Shown here piece by piece: positions 8,665-17,361 of a stretch of DNA of 64,000 nt. The first letter of the stretch is position 1. Every line of letters begins with the position of its first letter. The position numbers and the translations under genes are program-made. Origin of the DNA: Candidatus Rifleibacteriota bacterium (lineage in GTDB: Bacteria > Muiribacteriota > Ozemobacteria > Ozemobacterales > Ozemobacteraceae); contig JANJUX010000040.1 of NCBI GenBank assembly GCA_024710355.1, positions 124,001-188,000 of the forward strand, read 5' to 3'. The notes below the pieces were generated by a model that saw nothing but the letters and a program-made list of their open reading frames with translations, ran no database searches and had not been told where the DNA came from.

Positions 8665-9372
8665 TTAATCGGAGTTGTGAGGGTCAGTATACCAGTTGCG
8701 GTTCAGGCCGGGGTTGTTGATGATCGAATTGAGAATGGTCGGGTTGGCGGTTTCCATGAAATCAGCGATGAACAGCTGCCCGACGTTGCCGGAAACCTTG
8801 TCGTCCTGATCGAAGAGCTGCAGTGAAATTCGGAAAAAGCTGCGCGAGTAGCCCGCCGAAGTGATGGTTTCGGGCCTGATTTCGAAAAAATTGACCTTAT
8901 CGCTGAGAACCTTGCGGTTCTTGCCGCCGCCTATTTTCGGGTGCAGATGCAGAATTCTTTCGAGGGTTTTAAAGACTGAACCTGAGCGGCTTTTAAGAAT
9001 GTATTCGACCTTGTTCATGCGTCGGTAGCTCTCAGGGCCACTGCTGGTGGGGATAACCTTTTTTTCGTATTCATCACCGTTGAAGGTATAAAAGCTGATC
9101 GTTACATCGCTGCCGGTTGTTGTTTCAGTGAAGATATCGCCTATACTGTGGCTTTTGTCGTTGACAAAAATAAAGCATGAGAGGGTCAGATCCAGTTTTA
9201 GCTGACTGAGTATCTGCTGCCCTGACATGACGACGTTGTTACGCTGAACCCCTTTAAGGGCCGAGCGGCTGCCGTGCGAAAGAATGCGATAGGTGGGTAT
9301 GAGAATCAGCATCATGATCGCACAAACGATCATGACCTCGACGAGGGTAAAGGCGTGGCGCTGCTTTCTCAT
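8665..9372 (-). CDS. Type II secretion / type IV pseudopilin-like protein
   Basis: 235 residues from ATG 9372, which overlaps the upstream gene stop by four bases (ATGA). The N-terminus is a short basic leader followed by the prepilin motif H-A-F-T-L-V-E-V with Glu at +5 and a hydrophobic helix, as in GspJ/PilW-like minor pseudopilins. The globular part of about 200 residues is not recognised. Last gene of the sigma/anti-sigma/pilin run. Prepilin peptidase and assembly ATPase are not in the window. Confidence 0.8.
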   Translation of the reverse strand: MRKQRHAFTLVEVMIVCAIMMLILIPTYRILSHGSRSALKGVQRNNVVMSGQQILSQLKLDLTLSCFIFVNDKSHSIGDIFTETTTGSDVTISFYTFNGDEYEKKVIPTSSGPESYRRMNKVEYILKSRSGSVFKTLERILHLHPKIGGGKNRKVLSDKVNFFEIRPETITSAGYSRSFFRISLQLFDQDDKVSGNVGQLFIADFMETANPTILNSIINNPGLNRNWYTDPHNSD

Positions 9373-9857
9373 CTGGCGGGTTTCTCCATGACGATGGTTG
9401 AGAATGACATCTGACCACGGCTGAGCCATGACTTGACCTTGTTATTGCTTTTGACCCGCACCTGCACGGTAACAAGAATGCCGCTGCCGGCACTGCTGAC
9501 CTTTTTCATGCTGATCATGCGTTCGAATGAGTCGCATTCGCGAAAATACGAGGTGGCGGCAAAAATGGGCTTTTCAAGCACGCCATGCCAGGTGTCGAGC
9601 GGAAAAATATCAGGCTTGGTAATGAACTTATCGGCCCATTCATAGCCCATACCCTGGGTGAACTCGACTACTTCGCTGCCGAGCGAGGCGGCGAGGAATT
9701 CGTAATAGGCATCCATGCTCTGAGAGCTCGATGACTGGTTGATGAGAAAAAACGACAGCAGGGCAATCTGCAGGATTACCATGCCGATCAGCACTTCTAC
9801 GAATGAGAAGGCGCCGGTGCTGCGACGCTTATTCCTTGGCGAAACTGATGTCTTCAT
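9369..9857 (-). CDS. Prepilin-like protein (GspI/PilV-like)
   Basis: 162 residues. Basic leader, then G-A-F-S-F-V-E-V-L-I-G-M-V: a prepilin cleavage motif with the conserved Glu5 and a hydrophobic helix of about 20 residues. The small C-terminal domain is not recognised. It overlaps the gene upstream by 29 bases and the one downstream by four, so all three are co-translated. A minor pseudopilin of a type IV pilus or type II secretion-like machine is likely. Confidence 0.78.
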   Translation of the reverse strand: MKTSVSPRNKRRSTGAFSFVEVLIGMVILQIALLSFFLINQSSSSQSMDAYYEFLAASLGSEVVEFTQGMGYEWADKFITKPDIFPLDTWHGVLEKPIFAATSYFRECDSFERMISMKKVSSAGSGILVTVQVRVKSNNKVKSWLSRGQMSFSTIVMEKPAR

Positions 9858-11898
9858 ATCTTACCCATGGTGAAACGGTCAGTGCAAAAATCTCGTCATT
9901 GTCGGTCGCGGCCTTCAGGCGCGGGTCATACTGGATGCTGCCGGGTGCCGACGGAAAGCGGCTGAGAAAAAGCTGGTCGACGCCAACCGAACCAACAACA
10001 TTCATTGGCTTCGAAGGAACGATCGAGCCGGTGTTCGAATCGTTGAAAGCCAGCAGGCTGGCTTCGATCTGGGCATCGGTTCCGACTCTGATGTTGCCTT
10101 TGCGGGTGAATAGAATGAGAAGGTCTTTGGTCGGATCTTCGCGCTTGAGGCCGCAGTTGATGGTAAAGCCATTCGGGGCGATAATGGCGCCGGCGCCCTT
10201 GATTTTTATGTGGTCAGCGCCGGTTGGCGGGTTGAGACTGACGTGGTCGAGCTCGACGCTTATGACGCCGCGCAGATTAAGAATACCGTTCTTGCGGTCG
10301 TAGACGCCGTTTTTTTCAAGTTCGGAGGCATGCAGATAGCGGGCGGCACAGAGAGTGTAATGTCTGAAGGGTCTGAAGCCCTCGCCACCGGTCATGGTTA
10401 AATCGCTGAGCGGTGATGAATTGCGGCCAAAGAATTTGGGTGGTTCTTTGAATGTTTCGTTGACTGGAGTTTTTGAATACTGCTGCCCACGATACATCAG
10501 GTAGTCTTCGACCAGATTCGAGTAGAGCGGCAGAGGCGGGTTGGTATTGTTGATCGTCGTTTCGAGACGCTTGCAGAAATCGAGATGCTGTGGGTTGCCG
10601 CCATCTTTCAGGCGCGGTGTTTCGGGTGAATAGCAGACAAACTGCAGTGATTCAAATTTTTCTTTGCCCTCGGGGGGAAGGGGCGAGCCGTCGTAGGTGG
10701 TGCTCGAAGCATCGAGAGCGAAATGCACCACATACAGCCAGCGCTGAGTGATAGCGCCGCGCAGAATGGTATCGAGATATGATTTGTCGACCGGCCCGGC
10801 GAAGCTGATACCGGCGGGGTTCTGCGGAATGACTTTGTCTGGGCTGCCAGGTGCGGCAGACAGCACGTTGCGTGCCTCTTTTTCGCGGTTATCGGGAGTG
10901 CCCGAGGTGCGGGCCGCAGGAAAGCGCCGCATCGAAAAGACGCCGTTGAGGTTTTTGAGTTTCGAGATTTTAACTTCGTTTGCTTCGAGATTCTGTTTGA
11001 GCTCGGGCAGGAGTTTGAAGCATTCTTCCTGGTTGATGTTGAAGGTTTCTGCAGATATCTGGGGCATCAGAGCATCGGCGTTGTCTGAATCTGAAGTGTT
11101 CAGAAAAACCCGTTTGCTTTCTTCGTTCTGGTCGGCCTGACCAAAATAAACGAAACCGCGGCGGTCGACCGGAATCGAGCTTTGGTCGTTTATTACCAGT
11201 TTCTGGCCGGTGTTGAGGTTCAGGCCGCGATAGCCCTCGTTGAATTCTCTCAGCCCGTTGCGCACCAACAGTGCGAAGTCGAGCGGAAAGGTCATGGCGT
11301 AATAGTTGGCGCGTTTGTTGTAATTTGACACCAGGCAGGCCGACTTGAAGTCAAAATGGCGTCGGCGCTGACAACGGGCCAGCAGCTTCCCTGAAGGGGT
11401 TTCGAGGGTGGCGTCGACGAAGATTTCGAGAGTGCCGAGACCTTCACCATCGTGGTATTTCTGGTTCTGTGGGGTCTGAATGCGCTTGTCGAAAACTCTG
11501 CCGGTCAGCGTGTATTTGAGTGCGGCGCCATTGAGAAGGGAGGCTTTATTGGCTTCGAACAGCGGTGCCGGCAGCGTGAATGCGGTGTTGCTGATGGCGG
11601 CAGTGCGCATCTGCTCGATGATTTTTTTTGTCAGGTCGTGACCCGGGTCGCGGGTGGCATCCTGCAGGTTGCTGAATGCCGAGTCGAGCATAATTTCGGT
11701 CAGATTACGCAGCTTTTCGCGGTTAACGTGGTAAAACGACGAGAAAGCCAGCTGTTTAGAAAAGTTGTGGTAGAAGAGAATGAAAATCGCCATGATCGTC
11801 ACAACCGACATTACCACCCAGAAAACCATACCACGCCTTTTTTGAAATGGGCGCGGGGTCAGGGTGGCGGTCGCAGATTTTCTGGAACAGAGGGTCAA
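9829..11898 (-). CDS. Large PilX/GspK-like pilus-associated membrane protein
   Basis: 689 residues. The N-terminus has a basic stretch, then R-G-M-V-F-W-V-V and a hydrophobic segment (about 23-44) like the PilX_N domain of pilus assembly proteins, without an evident classical prepilin glutamate. The long remainder is predicted extracytoplasmic and is not assigned to a family. The start overlaps the anti-sigma stop as ATGA (11895-11898). Position between the anti-sigma factor and two prepilins indicates an assembly or adhesin component of the same pseudopilus (inference). Confidence 0.65.
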   Translation of the reverse strand: MTLCSRKSATATLTPRPFQKRRGMVFWVVMSVVTIMAIFILFYHNFSKQLAFSSFYHVNREKLRNLTEIMLDSAFSNLQDATRDPGHDLTKKIIEQMRTAAISNTAFTLPAPLFEANKASLLNGAALKYTLTGRVFDKRIQTPQNQKYHDGEGLGTLEIFVDATLETPSGKLLARCQRRRHFDFKSACLVSNYNKRANYYAMTFPLDFALLVRNGLREFNEGYRGLNLNTGQKLVINDQSSIPVDRRGFVYFGQADQNEESKRVFLNTSDSDNADALMPQISAETFNINQEECFKLLPELKQNLEANEVKISKLKNLNGVFSMRRFPAARTSGTPDNREKEARNVLSAAPGSPDKVIPQNPAGISFAGPVDKSYLDTILRGAITQRWLYVVHFALDASSTTYDGSPLPPEGKEKFESLQFVCYSPETPRLKDGGNPQHLDFCKRLETTINNTNPPLPLYSNLVEDYLMYRGQQYSKTPVNETFKEPPKFFGRNSSPLSDLTMTGGEGFRPFRHYTLCAARYLHASELEKNGVYDRKNGILNLRGVISVELDHVSLNPPTGADHIKIKGAGAIIAPNGFTINCGLKREDPTKDLLILFTRKGNIRVGTDAQIEASLLAFNDSNTGSIVPSKPMNVVGSVGVDQLFLSRFPSAPGSIQYDPRLKAATDNDEIFALTVSPWVRYEDISFAKE

Positions 11899-12503
11899 GG
11901 GCTGATTTCTTCCTCGTCGGGTGAGAACATTTTTATTTCAGTACCGGTGCTGGCCGTGGTTTCTTCAACCTGGTGCCCCGAGCCTGCAATATTCATTGTG
12001 GTCGAACCATTATAACCCGAAACTGTTTCGGTTGCGATTATCTCGCTGCCGGTGGCAGAAACGGTCTGATCTGCCGGGTCAGGATTTTCCTGTTTGGCAC
12101 TGGCAGCGGGTTGTTGACCAGTCTGAGCCGGCGGCATGCCCGCAAGGTCTTTGTTCAGTTCGGCATTGATAAATATTGAGATGGCGGCCGCAGCGGCGAG
12201 AAGCGTCAGAAGCACAAATTTGAATGGTATGGCTATGACTGCCGGCCCGGCAGCAGTGGCCGAAGAGCTGTTGGTGGTGGCAGCTGTCGTGGCGGCTTCA
12301 GCTGTCTGAACCGCCTTCAGCACGGCGGCTATCGAGGCGGCTTCTTTGCCGGTGATTGGTTTGCGGTGGGTTTTGAGGAGGCTGAGATTTTCGGCCGCCT
12401 GCTGGCAGTCGGGGCAGGAGGCCAGATGCTCGCGCAGTTCAGAAGAGAACTGGCGGTTACCAGAAGTCAGTTCTTCAATAAACTTTTCACAGATTCTGGT
12501 CAT
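11895..12503 (-). CDS. Zinc-finger anti-sigma factor with one membrane segment
   Basis: 202 residues. The N-terminal domain has the H-x3-C-x2-C zinc anti-sigma motif (H26, C30, C33). After an Ala/Thr-rich linker comes one membrane segment (around 92-112) and an extracytoplasmic tail rich in Thr, Ser and Glu. It overlaps the sigma gene by 17 bases, as expected for a cognate anti-sigma that traps the ECF factor at the membrane. The extracytoplasmic tail could sense envelope or pilus state. Confidence 0.85.
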   Translation of the reverse strand: MTRICEKFIEELTSGNRQFSSELREHLASCPDCQQAAENLSLLKTHRKPITGKEAASIAAVLKAVQTAEAATTAATTNSSSATAAGPAVIAIPFKFVLLTLLAAAAAISIFINAELNKDLAGMPPAQTGQQPAASAKQENPDPADQTVSATGSEIIATETVSGYNGSTTMNIAGSGHQVEETTASTGTEIKMFSPDEEEISP

Positions 12504-12990
12504 AAGTTTCCTTCTTCCAGCCTGTCTTCAGTTTTTCAATCGTGCGCATCATCCGCATTTTGACCGCACCAATGCTGAGGCTGGTCAGCTCTGCGATCTC
12601 GGCGAAGGGCAGATCCTGGAAAAAGCGCAGTTCCACCAGGACCTGTTCTTCCGGGGTCAGTCGGGCGAGCATTTCTCTGACCTGAGTGCGATTGTTGGCA
12701 TCTTCCTCGAATGTTTCGCAGTAGTCTTTGCTGAAACTGGCCTCCATATACTGGCGCTGACATTTCTGGCGGCGGGTCCAGTCGATGAAGGTGTTCTTCG
12801 CGATCGAAAACAGCCATGACTTGAACGATCGGCCTGATTCATATCTGTCGAAGGCCTTGAAGGCTTTCAGATAGGCTTCCTGAGCTATGTCATCCACTTC
12901 TGACTCCGGCAGACCAAGATATCTCAGAAAGAAACCGAGCGAGCGCCATGTTTCTTCGATCAACCGCGAAAATTCTTTGTCATTGTTCAC
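12487..12990 (-). CDS. ECF RNA polymerase sigma factor
   Basis: 167 residues from GTG 12990, with AAGGA eight bases upstream. Region 2 is visible as D-D-I-A-Q-E-A-Y-L-K-A-F and S-F-K-S-W-L-F-S-I-A-K-N; region 4 as L-T-P-E-E-Q-V-L-V-E-L-R-F and an H-T-H ending in A-V-K-M-R-M-M-R. No additional domains. Followed at once by its anti-sigma factor. It probably drives this operon and others; no autoregulatory promoter could be assigned by eye. Confidence 0.93.
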   Translation of the reverse strand: MNNDKEFSRLIEETWRSLGFFLRYLGLPESEVDDIAQEAYLKAFKAFDRYESGRSFKSWLFSIAKNTFIDWTRRQKCQRQYMEASFSKDYCETFEEDANNRTQVREMLARLTPEEQVLVELRFFQDLPFAEIAELTSLSIGAVKMRMMRTIEKLKTGWKKETYDQNL

Positions 12991-13044
12991 ACATCAGTTC
13001 CTTCTGCTTACTACTACGCTTCATCCTGACAAAAGATAACATAA

Positions 13045-15402
13045 TTATCGCGAATTGATCACTTCGATGGTTTTTACCACCAGAGTCTGGTCAGGCAGGG
13101 TTCTGAAAGGCATTGCCCGGATGACGATACTGTCGCCCGGGTTGGCGATAAAAGCTTTGCCCGGCCTGGGCAGGGCGAGGATTTTCTGGTTGTCCTGGGT
13201 TATGGCAGAAATCGAACCGTCATTGCTGTTGAACTGTCTGACGCTGAGTCTGAACTCGGAAATCTGCGATGCTACGGCTGTATATCCTGGTGTCGCTTCC
13301 GGTACAGTGTCTTCTTCTGAGCCTGAGAGGTAGAAGAAGAGGGCAAGAAGCAGCATGCCGCCGAGAAAGATTCTCTTCAGCAGTGGATAATATTCTGAAA
13401 GTTCGCTGAATGAATCGGAAAGGTTCCATTTTACTTTTGCAGCCAGCTTTTCAAGCCGTTCTTTTTCGAGTTTCTCTTCGCGGTTCTTTTCGCTTTCGGC
13501 ATGGGCGGTTGTCTGGCGCTCTATATATGATGAAATTTCTTCTTCAGAAGCAATGTTGAATTCGATCAGGGTTTCTTTGAGCATATTGCAGGTTTTATTG
13601 AAAAGTCCCTGCATTTCAGGTCTGAGAGCGGCAAGTCGCGTCAGGTCGAAGGTGCTTTCCATGACTGGGTTTGTCAGATAAAAAGACAGACAGGCGTTGA
13701 GCATCTCCGGGTTGCTTTCGCGCTCAAGAAATGCCGGCAGCAGGTCGCGGATGCTGGCAAACTCGAAATGAATCAGCGAGCTGATCGCTTTTTCTCTGAC
13801 GCGGGCGTCTTTGTCGCCGAGCATCGAGGCGAGCAGTTCTCGCGCATTTTCGGGGCTCTGACGGCACAGGCTGCGCAGCAGGGCGGTTCTGACAATCAGA
13901 GATGGGGAATTAATGAACACTCTGATCTGCAGCATGAAACTTTCGCTGTCGAAGGCAGCTAGATATTCGAGGGCGGCGGCGATCAGGTCTTCGCTGTCGC
14001 TGCGAAGAACCTGCCTGGCCCGGTCACCCCAGCGGTTGTCTTCGCAGGCGATCGCGGCGCGAAAAGCCGAGGGCAGAAGGTTGGCGCCTGATCGACCGGT
14101 GGCGAAAGCTTCAGATATCGTTTCTCTGGCACCTTTGTCGCCAACTGCTCTTATTCTGAGAAGTCGCTTCAGAAGATCGGGTGATTCTTCTGCCTGGGCC
14201 GGCTGGTTGGTAACAACCTGTGTAGTCGTGGTTTTTGCTTCGGCAGCAGCCGGTCTGGCCTGTCCGGGTTCGAATATCAGTTTCAACAGTTCGTGACTGT
14301 CAGAAGCCCTCATGTTGTCGATTGCTTCTGCAACTTCTTTGACCTGTCGTTTTTCCTGGAGCAGCAGGATCAGTTCGCGGCGCGTCTCGGGATCGGCGCC
14401 GTCATAAGCGTTGATGCAGCTTTGCACAAAATGGCGGGCTTTGATGCGTTTCGGGTATTTCTTCAGGGTGGCGAGGAATTGATTGAAATCAGGGCAGATT
14501 TCGGCCATGCGGATCATGGCGCAGCAATTTTTCTGCAGCTCAAGAAGAAATTCATGGTGCGACTGTGGTGTCTTTTCGATGATGTCGCAGATGCGAAACG
14601 GAATCTCGCGGTCTGGGTTCGACAAGATAATGGCGGCCGCAATTTTCTGCAGCCTTTCGTCTTTTTCTCGCCCGAGCAGTTCGACAATGCCCGACTTGTT
14701 GAGATTGAACGGCATGATCGACATGGCTCTGAGAGCCGCGAGTCTGGTGTAATAGTCGCCTTTTCTCAGAGATTCTGAAAGAAAGGTGGCGGCACTGGCC
14801 GGGTGTTTTCTTGCCAGACCGCGAATGGCGGTCGCTCTGATGATCGGGTCGGCCGACATGACCAGTCGGTCGAAGTTTTTCTGCAGCCGGTCAGGAAAGC
14901 GGGCGATGATTGCTTCGAGACAGGCAATCTGCAATACCGAAGAATTGTCGTTCAGCCCGATTTCCAGAAAATCAGCCAGTTCTGCCGGCCAGAAAGAGGA
15001 ACAACGGCGGATAATTTCAGCCTTTACGACAGGTTTGCAGGCGGCCTGCCATAGAAATTTGATTGTCGCCACCCCTCCGTCTTTTTTCAGAACTGCGGTC
15101 GGTGTTTTTCGCAGAGCGTCGAGCTGCTGCTCGGGGGGCATTTTTGCGAATGCCGCCGGGCTGATCTTTTCGGAGGCAGGTTTTGCCGGGGCTTTTTTGC
15201 GGCTCAGGCGTTCTTCGACAGAAGAAATGGCGTGACGCAGCAGCATCAGACATTCGTCGTCGTCTTCGAACTGCAGGCGCGCACCGAGGGCTTTGAGAAG
15301 CTCCTCCGATTCGCCGGACCGGATGGCCTTTTCCAGGGCGAATACCCTGAAGGCTTTTACCGGTGCCGCAAGTTCGCTGACAAGACTGTTGACGTCTTCC
15401 AA
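13045..15402 (-). CDS. HEAT-repeat protein with C-terminal membrane segment
   Basis: About 785 residues from TTG 15402, chosen for AGGAAA eight bases upstream; ATG 15441 and TTG 15468 are in-frame alternatives with weaker sites. Most of the protein is repeated helical pairs of HEAT type (for example I-I-R-A-T-A-I-R-G-L-A and A-R-V-R-E-K-A-I-S-S-L). Then come a Glu/Lys-rich helix, one membrane segment (F-L-G-G-M-L-L-L-A-L) and a small extracytoplasmic domain. HEAT proteins are protein-interaction scaffolds. It lies 54 bases upstream of the sigma factor on the same strand and may be co-transcribed with it. Confidence 0.75.
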   Translation of the reverse strand: MEDVNSLVSELAAPVKAFRVFALEKAIRSGESEELLKALGARLQFEDDDECLMLLRHAISSVEERLSRKKAPAKPASEKISPAAFAKMPPEQQLDALRKTPTAVLKKDGGVATIKFLWQAACKPVVKAEIIRRCSSFWPAELADFLEIGLNDNSSVLQIACLEAIIARFPDRLQKNFDRLVMSADPIIRATAIRGLARKHPASAATFLSESLRKGDYYTRLAALRAMSIMPFNLNKSGIVELLGREKDERLQKIAAAIILSNPDREIPFRICDIIEKTPQSHHEFLLELQKNCCAMIRMAEICPDFNQFLATLKKYPKRIKARHFVQSCINAYDGADPETRRELILLLQEKRQVKEVAEAIDNMRASDSHELLKLIFEPGQARPAAAEAKTTTTQVVTNQPAQAEESPDLLKRLLRIRAVGDKGARETISEAFATGRSGANLLPSAFRAAIACEDNRWGDRARQVLRSDSEDLIAAALEYLAAFDSESFMLQIRVFINSPSLIVRTALLRSLCRQSPENARELLASMLGDKDARVREKAISSLIHFEFASIRDLLPAFLERESNPEMLNACLSFYLTNPVMESTFDLTRLAALRPEMQGLFNKTCNMLKETLIEFNIASEEEISSYIERQTTAHAESEKNREEKLEKERLEKLAAKVKWNLSDSFSELSEYYPLLKRIFLGGMLLLALFFYLSGSEEDTVPEATPGYTAVASQISEFRLSVRQFNSNDGSISAITQDNQKILALPRPGKAFIANPGDSIVIRAMPFRTLPDQTLVVKTIEVINSR

Positions 15403-15643
15403 GTGTTGTTTCCTGTTAGAAAAATCTTTCCAGCAATACATTCTGCCTGAGAGAAACGAATCTTGCAACGCCTAATTGATTGAGCAGGGCAACAAAATCC
15501 GACGGCAAAATATCGAGGGGGGGCAACACTGTGTTAAGCCGCGTCAAGGGGTATGTGAAAGTTTTTTTGCGAAAAATGGGGTTGCGGACTCTGAAAAAAG
15601 CTGTCATAATCTTATGTACAAACTTCGGTTTGAGTATTTATTG

Positions 15644-15671
15644 TTGTTGTAATTGAGTAGCCCTGTATAAG
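15644..15671 (+). promoter_or_regulatory. Putative promoter of the endonuclease I gene
   Basis: TTGTTG (15644-15649), 16-base spacer, TATAAG (15666-15671), 28 bases before the ATG. Confidence 0.45.
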
Positions 15672-15699
15672 TATGTGAGTATCAAACAAGGGGGTTGCC

Positions 15700-16602
15700 A
15701 TGAGGCGCCACAACGTATTAAGTATCGCAATAACCGTTCTTTTCTTCTTCGCATTTTCTATCTGTGCCGATGCGGGCTCAAAACAGCGCCCCTCGAAGTC
15801 ACCCCAGGCTCTCTATAAAGAAATCCTGCTGCACCTCGACGAGATCGAACAGCACAACCCCAAAGCTCAGATCAGCGTTTTCAAAACCAGAGACGCTCTG
15901 AACAAACTTTATTCGCATATTTCCGGCGATCTTACCGACCCGTTCCATGCTGATGGCAACCTTGCCGTTCCCGACATGGAAAAGGGTGCCGACATGTATG
16001 GTCGCGCCGCTGGTCTGCGCGATTCAGCCCTTAAAAAAGAACTTTTCAACCTGGTTAACAACCACGTTTCGGTTGGTTATCAGAGAGCCCAGGATCTTGT
16101 TTTCAGCGACATCGACAATCGCGGTGGCTTCGTTGAATGCGTTTACACTGGCCGCAAGCTCAAAACCAATGGCGAACCCGATGCGACCAACATGAACATC
16201 GAACATACCTGGCCCCAGTCGAAGGGTGCCGTGGGTATCGCCAAGTGTGATCTGCATCATCTCTTTCCCGCCGATTCAAAAGCCAATGGTATCAGAGGCA
16301 ACAACCCGTTCGGTATCGTCAACGGCGCCAGCTGGGAACAGGGCGGCAGCAAAACCGACGGTGATGTATTCGAAGTTCGCAAACAGCAGCGTGGCGATAC
16401 CGCCCGTGGTATGTTCTACTTCTCAATCCGCTATAACAAAGACATTTCTGATGCTGAAGAAGCAACCCTGCGCCGCTGGCACAAAGAAGACCCGGTCGAT
16501 GAACTCGAAAAGAAGCGCAATGACCGCGTTCAGAATTTCCAGAACAACCGCAACCCATTCGTCGACAAACCAGAACTTGTAGACCAAATCTCCGACTTCT
16601 GA
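15700..16602 (+). CDS. Secreted endonuclease I family nuclease (EndA/NucM-like)
   Basis: 300 residues with AAGGGGG before the ATG. A signal peptide spans about 1-25. The nuclease core is visible as N-I-E-H-T-W-P-Q-S (H169), D-L-H-H-L-F-P-A-D (H186/H187) and N-x-x-R-G-N-N-P-F, the beta-beta-alpha-metal signature of Vvn/EndA, followed by A-R-G-M-F-Y and the C-terminal R-N-P-F-V-D-x-P-E. These enzymes degrade DNA and RNA without sequence specificity in periplasm or medium, for nutrition or defence against transforming DNA. The usual Vvn cysteines are only partly present (two visible). Single gene with its own terminator. Confidence 0.92.
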   Translation: MRRHNVLSIAITVLFFFAFSICADAGSKQRPSKSPQALYKEILLHLDEIEQHNPKAQISVFKTRDALNKLYSHISGDLTDPFHADGNLAVPDMEKGADMYGRAAGLRDSALKKELFNLVNNHVSVGYQRAQDLVFSDIDNRGGFVECVYTGRKLKTNGEPDATNMNIEHTWPQSKGAVGIAKCDLHHLFPADSKANGIRGNNPFGIVNGASWEQGGSKTDGDVFEVRKQQRGDTARGMFYFSIRYNKDISDAEEATLRRWHKEDPVDELEKKRNDRVQNFQNNRNPFVDKPELVDQISDF

Positions 16603-16615
16603 TCGAACAGCGAAT

Positions 16616-16648
16616 AAAAAGCCTGCAGCACTGACTGCAGGCTTTTTT
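16616..16648 (+). terminator. Intrinsic terminator after endonuclease I
   Basis: Stem 16621-16628 with 16635-16642, extended by A/T pairs, followed by six T. Confidence 0.9.
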
Positions 16649-16723
16649 ATTTCTGCCAGCTTGGGCTATTGACCATCAATTATTGGTCTGGCAAAGTTGA
16701 ACATGTAAAATCAATAATTTGCA

Positions 16724-16789
16724 CGTCATCCCTGCGAAGGCAGGGAGCTGAGCTTTATCGATGAGATTCCTGCCTGCGAGGAATGACGG
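16724..16789. repeat. Imperfect inverted-repeat intergenic element with CGTCAT ends
   Basis: The left arm (16724-16746, CGTCATCCCTGCGAAGGCAG...) matches the reverse complement of the right arm (16766-16789) with a few changes. Total about 66 bases and no reading frame. It resembles the widespread short intergenic repeats whose ends read GTCATTCC and CCTGCG; such repeats are non-autonomous and scattered in many genomes. The family assignment is from memory. Confidence 0.6.
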
Positions 16790-16811
16790 TAAAACTACAA
16801 AATCAGAATAA

Positions 16812-16847
16812 GAAAAGCCCGGCGGTTTGTGCCTGCCAGGCTTTTTA
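16812..16847 (-). terminator. Terminator of the nqr operon
   Basis: On the minus strand the stem reads AAAAAGCCTGGC...GCCGGGCTTTT with two wobble pairs, then a T-rich stretch, 30 bases past the last gene of the operon. Confidence 0.65.
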
Positions 16848-16875
16848 ATGGGCTTGAACTTATGTGTTTTCGGGT

Positions 16876-17346
16876 TTAACTCTGAGCTTCTGGCTTCAGG
16901 TCGAGAATTCTCATCAGCTTTTCGGGGTCGAGTCGGTATTCGCTGTCGACGCCGCCGCAGAAACCGTGAACACTCATCAGGCGCAGAGTGAGTCGGTTCC
17001 ATTTGAGGGTTTCGCCGGTGCTGTTGTCAATCAGGTCGACATCGCCTTTTTCAAAAAGGCCATCGCCCCAGGGGCTCGGGATTTTGCCGCGATCGTCCCT
17101 GACTTTGATGCGATAACGCTGTTCGACAAGAATTTCCTCTTCCATGAGATCGGCGCCAAGATCGGCAAGCTGCTGCAGTCTTTCGGCGGCCTGAAGCGGG
17201 GTGATTCCGAGCCGGGAAAAGCTTTGCTGATCAGCTACGAGAATGTCTGCGAGCTTTCGGTCGTCTGAACCAAGAAAACCTTTGAGTGTAAGCACTCCGG
17301 GCTGCATTTTAGACTGAACCAGGTCAAGTTCGGGAGTCTGTTTCAC
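16876..17346 (-). CDS. Hypothetical protein at the end of the nqr operon
   Basis: 156 residues, 15 bases downstream of the nqrF stop and therefore probably co-transcribed. No signal peptide or membrane segment. A helical, acidic N-terminal half precedes a beta-rich part with W-N-R-L-T-L-R-L and H-G-F-C-G-G. I do not recognise a family. It could be an Nqr assembly or accessory factor only by association. Confidence 0.7.
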   Translation of the reverse strand: MKQTPELDLVQSKMQPGVLTLKGFLGSDDRKLADILVADQQSFSRLGITPLQAAERLQQLADLGADLMEEEILVEQRYRIKVRDDRGKIPSPWGDGLFEKGDVDLIDNSTGETLKWNRLTLRLMSVHGFCGGVDSEYRLDPEKLMRILDLKPEAQS

Positions 17347-17361
17347 TTCGCTTTTCCTTTC

